From positions 1-8,490 of the forward strand of contig JAIROQ010000225.1 in the NCBI GenBank assembly GCA_031257455.1: a DNA stretch of 8,490 bases. The letters run 5' to 3'. Shown in pieces: positions 4,600-8,490 of this stretch; within the stretch, counting starts at the first letter, position 1, and every line of letters begins with the position of its first letter. A program made the translations under genes and the position numbers. This DNA is from Prevotellaceae bacterium. GTDB lineage: Bacteria > Bacteroidota > Bacteroidia > Bacteroidales > UBA932. Under the pieces are notes generated by a model. It saw nothing but the letters and a program-made list of their open reading frames with translations, was not told the DNA's origin and did not search any database.

Positions 4600-7248
4600 T
4601 TTGCAAATCAGGCAGCCTTCTTGAAATACCAGTGCATCGGAGCCGCATTGGCTGCAGGTTTGTCCGGCGATAGTTGTTCCGTCCGGGATGTAGCGTTTCA
4701 GGGCGCGTTCCACGCCGTTTTTCCATGTATTGATGGAATCGCTGTCCAATTCCAGTCCCTGTACCAGATTGACGACATCCACAATTGGCATATTATTGCG
4801 CAGGACGCCCGAAATCAGTTTGGCATAATTCCAAAATTCTTTTTTGAACATGTGCGAAATACCGCCGAAAGTATTGGGGTAACCATAGCGGTCGATGTAT
4901 TGGAAGTCGTAACGCGACTTTCCTTTTTTGTCTTTTACTTTCACAATCTCGCCCATAGTAATGGAACGGGGAATAGTGCGCACTTCTTCATCTACCAGCC
5001 CGGTGAATATTTCGTAGGGTTTCCCGTTATACATACCGACAAAAGCAATCCATTGCTCGTTATCGTTTTTGAAGCGTATCACTTCGGCTTTTAATACTTC
5101 GGGGCGTTTTTGGGGCATGCCTGCCGGCGTTTCTTCTTTTTTGGGTTCTTTATTGATTAATACGCCGCCGCGCGAACCATCGCGGTACACCGTAATACCT
5201 TTGCATCCGCTTTCCCATGCCGTTTTATAGACTTCCGCTACCGTTTCTTCGGAAATATTCGCCGGCAGGTTGACGGTTACACTGATGGAATGGTCTACCC
5301 ATTTCTGCATGCGGCCTTGCATTTTCACTTTCGCCACCCAGTCCACATCGTTGGCTGTGGCTTTATAATAGGGTGATTTCTCAATCAGCTGTTTTTGTTC
5401 TTCGTCATTGCAGTTCATCACCTCATCGATATTATAGCCGCTGGCTTCGCACCATGTAAGGAATTTATGGTGGCATACGTTGTATTCTTCCCATGCGTCT
5501 CCCACTTCGTCAACGTAGGTAATTTTCGCGTTCTTATCGTTCGGATTTATCTTGCGGCGGCGGCGGTACATGGGCGAGAACACCGGCTCGATGCCGGAGG
5601 TGGTTTGCGTCATCATGCTGGTCGTGCCTGTCGGCGCGATGGTGAGCATTGAAATATTGCGGCGGCCGTGGCGTACCATGTCTTCATACAATCCCTCGTC
5701 TTCTTTTCGGATACGGTTAATCATCGGATTATTTTCTTCGCGTTTGGAGTCATATATGGAAAAAACGCCACGTTCTTTCGCCATGGTTACCGAAGCGCGG
5801 TAGGCTTCTATGGCCAGCGTTTTCTGAATATCTACGGAAAAATCAATAGCTTCGTCTGTGCCGTAGCATAGCCCCAATGCGGCGAGCATGTCGCCTTCGG
5901 CGGTAATTCCCAAACCGGTGCGGCGGCCGTTGATGGCTTTTTCTTTTATCTTCAGCCACAGTTCGCGTTCCACGCGGCGCACGTCTGCGTCTTCCGGGTC
6001 ATTGTCAATCTTTGCAATGATAGCGTCTATTTTTTCCAGTTCCAAATCAATCAAATCGTCCATCAGGCGCATGGCTTTGGCGACATGCTGCACAAACAGG
6101 GCTTTGTTGAATACCGCTTTTTTCGTAAACGGGTTTTCGACATAACCGTACAGGTTGAGCGCAATGAGCCGACAGCTGTCGTAGGGGCACAGGGGAATTT
6201 CGCCGCAGGGATTGGTGCTTACCGTACGGTAGCCCAAGTCGGCATAGCAATCGGGCACTGATTCGCGAATAATCGTATCCCAGAATAATACGCCGGGTTC
6301 GGCGGATTTCCATGCATTGTGGATAATTTTTTTCCACAATGTCGTGGCGTTAATTTCCTTTTTGTATTTCGGTTCTTTGGCGTCAATCGGGTATTGTGCG
6401 GTATATTTTTTCCCGTGCAGGGCGGCGCGCATAAATTCATCGTCAATTTTCACCGATACATTAGCGCCCGTTACTTTCCCCTGTTCCATTTTTGCGTCAA
6501 TGAAGTGTTCTGCATCGGGGTGTTTAATGGAAATACTCAACATCAGTGCGCCGCGCCGTCCGTCTTGCGCCACTTCGCGCGTAGAGTTCGAATAGCGTTC
6601 CATGAACGGCACTACGCCGGTGGAGGTGAGCGCACTGTTCAGCACCGGACTGCCGCCCGGTCGGATATGCGAGAGGTCGTGTCCCACGCCGCCGCGGCGT
6701 TTCATCAATTGCACCTGTTCTTCGTCAATGCGCATAATGCCGCCATACGAATCGGCCGGGTTTTTATGCCCGATGACGAAGCAATTCGACAACGAAGCAA
6801 TCTGGTAGTCGTTACCGATGCCGGTCATGGGGCCGCCTTGCGGAATAACGTATTTGAAGTCTTTCAACAGTTCAAAGATTTCTTCGGCGCTCATCGGGTT
6901 TTCGTACTGCCGTTCGATACGGGCAAATTCATTTGCCAGCCGCCGATGCATATCGTCCGGCGTACGCTCGAAAATATTCCCGAACGAATCTTTCATCGCG
7001 TATTTGGTAACCCATACATTGGCCGCCATTTCGTCTCCTTTGAAATATTCTTTGGTTGCCGCCACCGCTTCTTCATAGGTGTAGATTTTTTGCTCGCCGA
7101 CTTTCGCAGTCGTTTTTTCCGCTTTTTGTTCTTTGTTAGGACTCATTTCTTCTTGTACTTTTATATATGTTATATTTTCTTCCGGTATATTAAAAGGTAT
7201 ATTCATCGGGGCGGCCGGTAGTGTTGTTGGTTGAATGGCTAAGTTCAT
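4573..7248 (-). CDS. nrdJ: Adenosylcobalamin-dependent (class II) ribonucleoside-diphosphate reductase
   Basis: NrdJ reduces ribonucleotides to deoxyribonucleotides using a radical from coenzyme B12, without oxygen or a second subunit. The 891-residue product has the first redox cysteine at 156 (SLSNCFVIG), the catalytic NPCGEIPL with Asn346, Cys348 and Glu350, the second redox cysteine at 359 (exactly 11 after Cys348, as in known NrdJ), and TIAPTGT at 536-542. The C-terminus carries a cysteine cluster: Cys865, 868, 879 and 882 probably bind zinc, and Cys885 and Cys890 form a CX4C pair that probably re-reduces the active site. There is no N-terminal ATP-cone motif. The first 50 residues look low in complexity and poorly conserved; later in-frame Met15 or Met35 could be used, but the first ATG follows an A-rich leader typical of the phylum. 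No nrdR box or cobalamin riboswitch was seen upstream. Confidence 0.96.
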   Translation of the reverse strand: MNLAIQPTTLPAAPMNIPFNIPEENITYIKVQEEMSPNKEQKAEKTTAKVGEQKIYTYEEAVAATKEYFKGDEMAANVWVTKYAMKDSFGNIFERTPDDMHRRLANEFARIERQYENPMSAEEIFELLKDFKYVIPQGGPMTGIGNDYQIASLSNCFVIGHKNPADSYGGIMRIDEEQVQLMKRRGGVGHDLSHIRPGGSPVLNSALTSTGVVPFMERYSNSTREVAQDGRRGALMLSISIKHPDAEHFIDAKMEQGKVTGANVSVKIDDEFMRAALHGKKYTAQYPIDAKEPKYKKEINATTLWKKIIHNAWKSAEPGVLFWDTIIRESVPDCYADLGYRTVSTNPCGEIPLCPYDSCRLIALNLYGYVENPFTKKAVFNKALFVQHVAKAMRLMDDLIDLELEKIDAIIAKIDNDPEDADVRRVERELWLKIKEKAINGRRTGLGITAEGDMLAALGLCYGTDEAIDFSVDIQKTLAIEAYRASVTMAKERGVFSIYDSKREENNPMINRIRKEDEGLYEDMVRHGRRNISMLTIAPTGTTSMMTQTTSGIEPVFSPMYRRRRKINPNDKNAKITYVDEVGDAWEEYNVCHHKFLTWCEASGYNIDEVMNCNDEEQKQLIEKSPYYKATANDVDWVAKVKMQGRMQKWVDHSISVTVNLPANISEETVAEVYKTAWESGCKGITVYRDGSRGGVLINKEPKKEETPAGMPQKRPEVLKAEVIRFKNDNEQWIAFVGMYNGKPYEIFTGLVDEEVRTIPRSITMGEIVKVKDKKGKSRYDFQYIDRYGYPNTFGGISHMFKKEFWNYAKLISGVLRNNMPIVDVVNLVQGLELDSDSINTWKNGVERALKRYIPDGTTIAGQTCSQCGSDALVFQEGCLICKNCGYSKCS

Positions 7249-7284
7249 CTTTTTTTCAGATAAAATAAATGATATGGTAACTTT

Positions 7285-7303
7285 ATTCCGCGCAAAACGG
7301 AAT
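7285..7303 (-). other. Inverted repeat in the nrdJ leader (ATTCCG...CGGAAT)
   Basis: Perfect 6-bp arms ATTCCG and CGGAAT flank a 7-nt loop, 36 bp upstream of the nrdJ ATG. It could be an mRNA hairpin or, less likely, an operator. No convincing TAnnTTTG promoter box was found in the 195-bp gap between sufD and nrdJ, so its relation to the transcription start is unknown. Confidence 0.4.
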
Positions 7304-7327
7304 GCTAAGTTACGACAACTTGTAATT

Positions 7328-7345
7328 TTTCCGGCAAGCCGGAAA
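7328..7345. other. Inverted repeat between sufD and nrdJ (TTTCCGGC-AA-GCCGGAAA)
   Basis: The 8-bp arms are perfect; on the minus strand the loop reads CTTG closed by G-C pairs, a known stable tetraloop. The 3' arm there is followed by AAATTAC, not by T residues, so this is not a standard terminator for sufD. It may be a leader hairpin of nrdJ or processing signal. A run of eight T residues (minus strand, 7438-7431) follows the sufD stop by 5 nt but has no hairpin before it. Confidence 0.4.
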
Positions 7346-7443
7346 CGATACTTATTAACGAAGAAATTAACAACCGGACGGAACGTAAGACATAATCAGC
7401 CTTTCCGGTTTTTTCAACAGCCGTTTGTGCAAAAAAAATGAAA

Positions 7444-8490
7444 TCAGCAGCAATGCAATTCACAATCAACGCACCGGGAGAATTCCCCTTGTAAACGCTT
7501 TTCCACTAACCCGGCTATACGCTCACGCAGTGGAACAACCCCTATTTTATCGAGGACGTCCTGCACAAATCCAATTTGTTGGAGCAGGCGCGCCTCTTTG
7601 AGTGCGATGCCGCGCGAACGAAGGTAAAATAATGCCTGCTCGTCAAGTTGCCCGATAGTCGCGCCGTGCGAACATTTGACGTCATCGGCATAAATTTCCA
7701 GTTGCGGCTGCGTGTACATTTTAGCTTGTTTGGTAAGCAATAAATTATTGTTCGCCTGGAAGGCTTCTGTTTTTTGCGCATTTTTTGCCACCAACACGCG
7801 CCCATGAAAACGACCGACCGCCTCGTTGTTTATAATGCCCTTGAACAGTTGGTTGCTTCGGCAATGGCCTGCTTCGTGGGCAATGCTGATATCCGTCACA
7901 AATCTTTGCGTTCCGTCAATTAAAAACAGCCCGTTGGCGCGGCAGCCGGCATTTTCGCCCTGCAATTTTATATCAATCACATTTTCGATGAACGCGCCGT
8001 GAAGTGTCATCACATTACAGGTTACCATGCTTCCGGCAGCTTGCCGTATGCGTATTTCCGAGCGGTGCTGCGAGCGGTTGTGTTCGCTTTGCATCCACAA
8101 CAGTTCCAGTTGTGCGCCAGACTGTACAACAATGGTGGTAGTACATTCCGTCATAAACGTGTCGGGCGAGAGCGTGTGGTCGCAAATAATCAGTTGGGCT
8201 CGCGCCTGCGGCGCGATGAGGAAAGTATTCGTAAAAACTAACTTATCCGTATTTGCGCCGGTACGTACATTAATAATTTGCAGCGGTTGCTCCAATGCCG
8301 CACCGGCCGCCACCGTCAGCGCTATGCCCATGCCGTTTTCATACGGCGCAATCGTAAATGCTGACGGCGGCGCAGGCGTCTGCCCGTGATAAACGCCATT
8401 CACCACCAACGATGGCTGCAGCGTGGTCAGCGGCACATGGCAATGGAAATCGGGAATAGTAGCGGGGGTATAGTGAAAATTTTTATGCAT
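7444..8490 (-). CDS. sufD: Fe-S cluster assembly protein SufD (5' end probably outside the window)
   Basis: SufD joins SufB and SufC in the cytosolic scaffold that builds iron-sulfur clusters. The visible 348 residues cover the beta-helix core and C-terminal domain: EQPLQIINV (67-75), a repeated beta-helix region, then the family hallmark EIYADDVKCSHGATIGQLDE at 265-284, where His275 matches the conserved histidine at the SufB-SufD interface, followed by ALFYLRSRGI (286-295) and KEARLL (298-303). The C-terminus ends in four cysteines (340, 343, 347, 348), in line with a CxxC tail I recall from Bacteroidales SufD. Family members are usually about 440-450 residues, and the part seen here aligns with their later portion, so the Met at the window edge (codon 8490-8488) is probably internal and roughly 90-100 residues are missing. 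SufB and SufC would be expected further upstream. sufS does not follow directly; nrdJ does. Confidence 0.93.
   Translation of the reverse strand: MHKNFHYTPATIPDFHCHVPLTTLQPSLVVNGVYHGQTPAPPSAFTIAPYENGMGIALTVAAGAALEQPLQIINVRTGANTDKLVFTNTFLIAPQARAQLIICDHTLSPDTFMTECTTTIVVQSGAQLELLWMQSEHNRSQHRSEIRIRQAAGSMVTCNVMTLHGAFIENVIDIKLQGENAGCRANGLFLIDGTQRFVTDISIAHEAGHCRSNQLFKGIINNEAVGRFHGRVLVAKNAQKTEAFQANNNLLLTKQAKMYTQPQLEIYADDVKCSHGATIGQLDEQALFYLRSRGIALKEARLLQQIGFVQDVLDKIGVVPLRERIAGLVEKRLQGEFSRCVDCELHCC

Noticed and set aside
4472..4726. 84-residue minus-strand frame ending in ITHNPQPITHNS
   Set aside because: It overlaps the conserved C-terminus of nrdJ in another frame and its tail is just the heptamer repeat translated.
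6319..7221. 300-residue open frame on the plus strand
   Set aside because: It is the antisense shadow of nrdJ, whose product is unmistakable; the translation is rich in Phe, Arg and His and matches no family I know.
7328..7345. Intrinsic terminator of sufD
   Set aside because: The strong stem is not followed by a T-run on either strand in the correct position.
1..8490. Mobile element, phage, toxin-antitoxin or defence system
   Set aside because: No transposase, integrase, target-site duplication or defence-related domain is seen; all seven genes are recognisable chromosomal families.

Overview
The window is an ordinary stretch of chromosome, probably from a member of the Bacteroidota and most likely the order Bacteroidales. 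Four things suggest this. A DUF4294 protein, a family I know mainly from this phylum, is present. The proteins resemble Bacteroidales homologues as I remember them. The leaders are A-rich and lack Shine-Dalgarno sites, and there is one good Bacteroides-type promoter (TTTG upstream of TATATTTG). The species cannot be named from this sequence. All seven genes lie on the minus strand, so transcription runs from high to low coordinates.

In transcription order: sufD (Fe-S cluster assembly; the 5' end is probably outside the window); a 195-bp gap with two small inverted repeats; nrdJ (adenosylcobalamin-dependent ribonucleotide reductase); a 162-bp gap filled by a 7-bp-periodic tandem repeat with inverted arms; ispE (isoprenoid precursor synthesis); a 251-bp gap with more heptamers, an A/T-rich triple repeat, a hairpin and a promoter; then a compact group of pepP-like aminopeptidase P, a secreted DUF4294 protein and pcm (protein repair methyltransferase). 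Another heptamer-repeat gap (97 bp) follows, and then a glyoxalase II-like metallo-beta-lactamase-fold hydrolase that lacks only its last few codons at the window start.

The genes are mostly unrelated housekeeping functions. pepP, DUF4294 and pcm are the only tightly packed set (a 35-bp gap, then an 11-bp overlap) and probably form an operon driven from about 3434-3460. pepP and pcm both act on peptides or proteins (proline-peptide turnover and isoaspartyl repair), but no shared pathway with DUF4294 is shown.

I found no RNA genes, CRISPR arrays, insertion sequences, phage genes or defence genes, and no convincing new multi-gene system. The most unusual content is between the genes. Three of the four larger gaps carry tandem heptamer tracts of related but distinct sequence, in opposite orientations. 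One tract reaches to within 2 bp of the ispE start codon and another supplies the last codons and stop of ispE.
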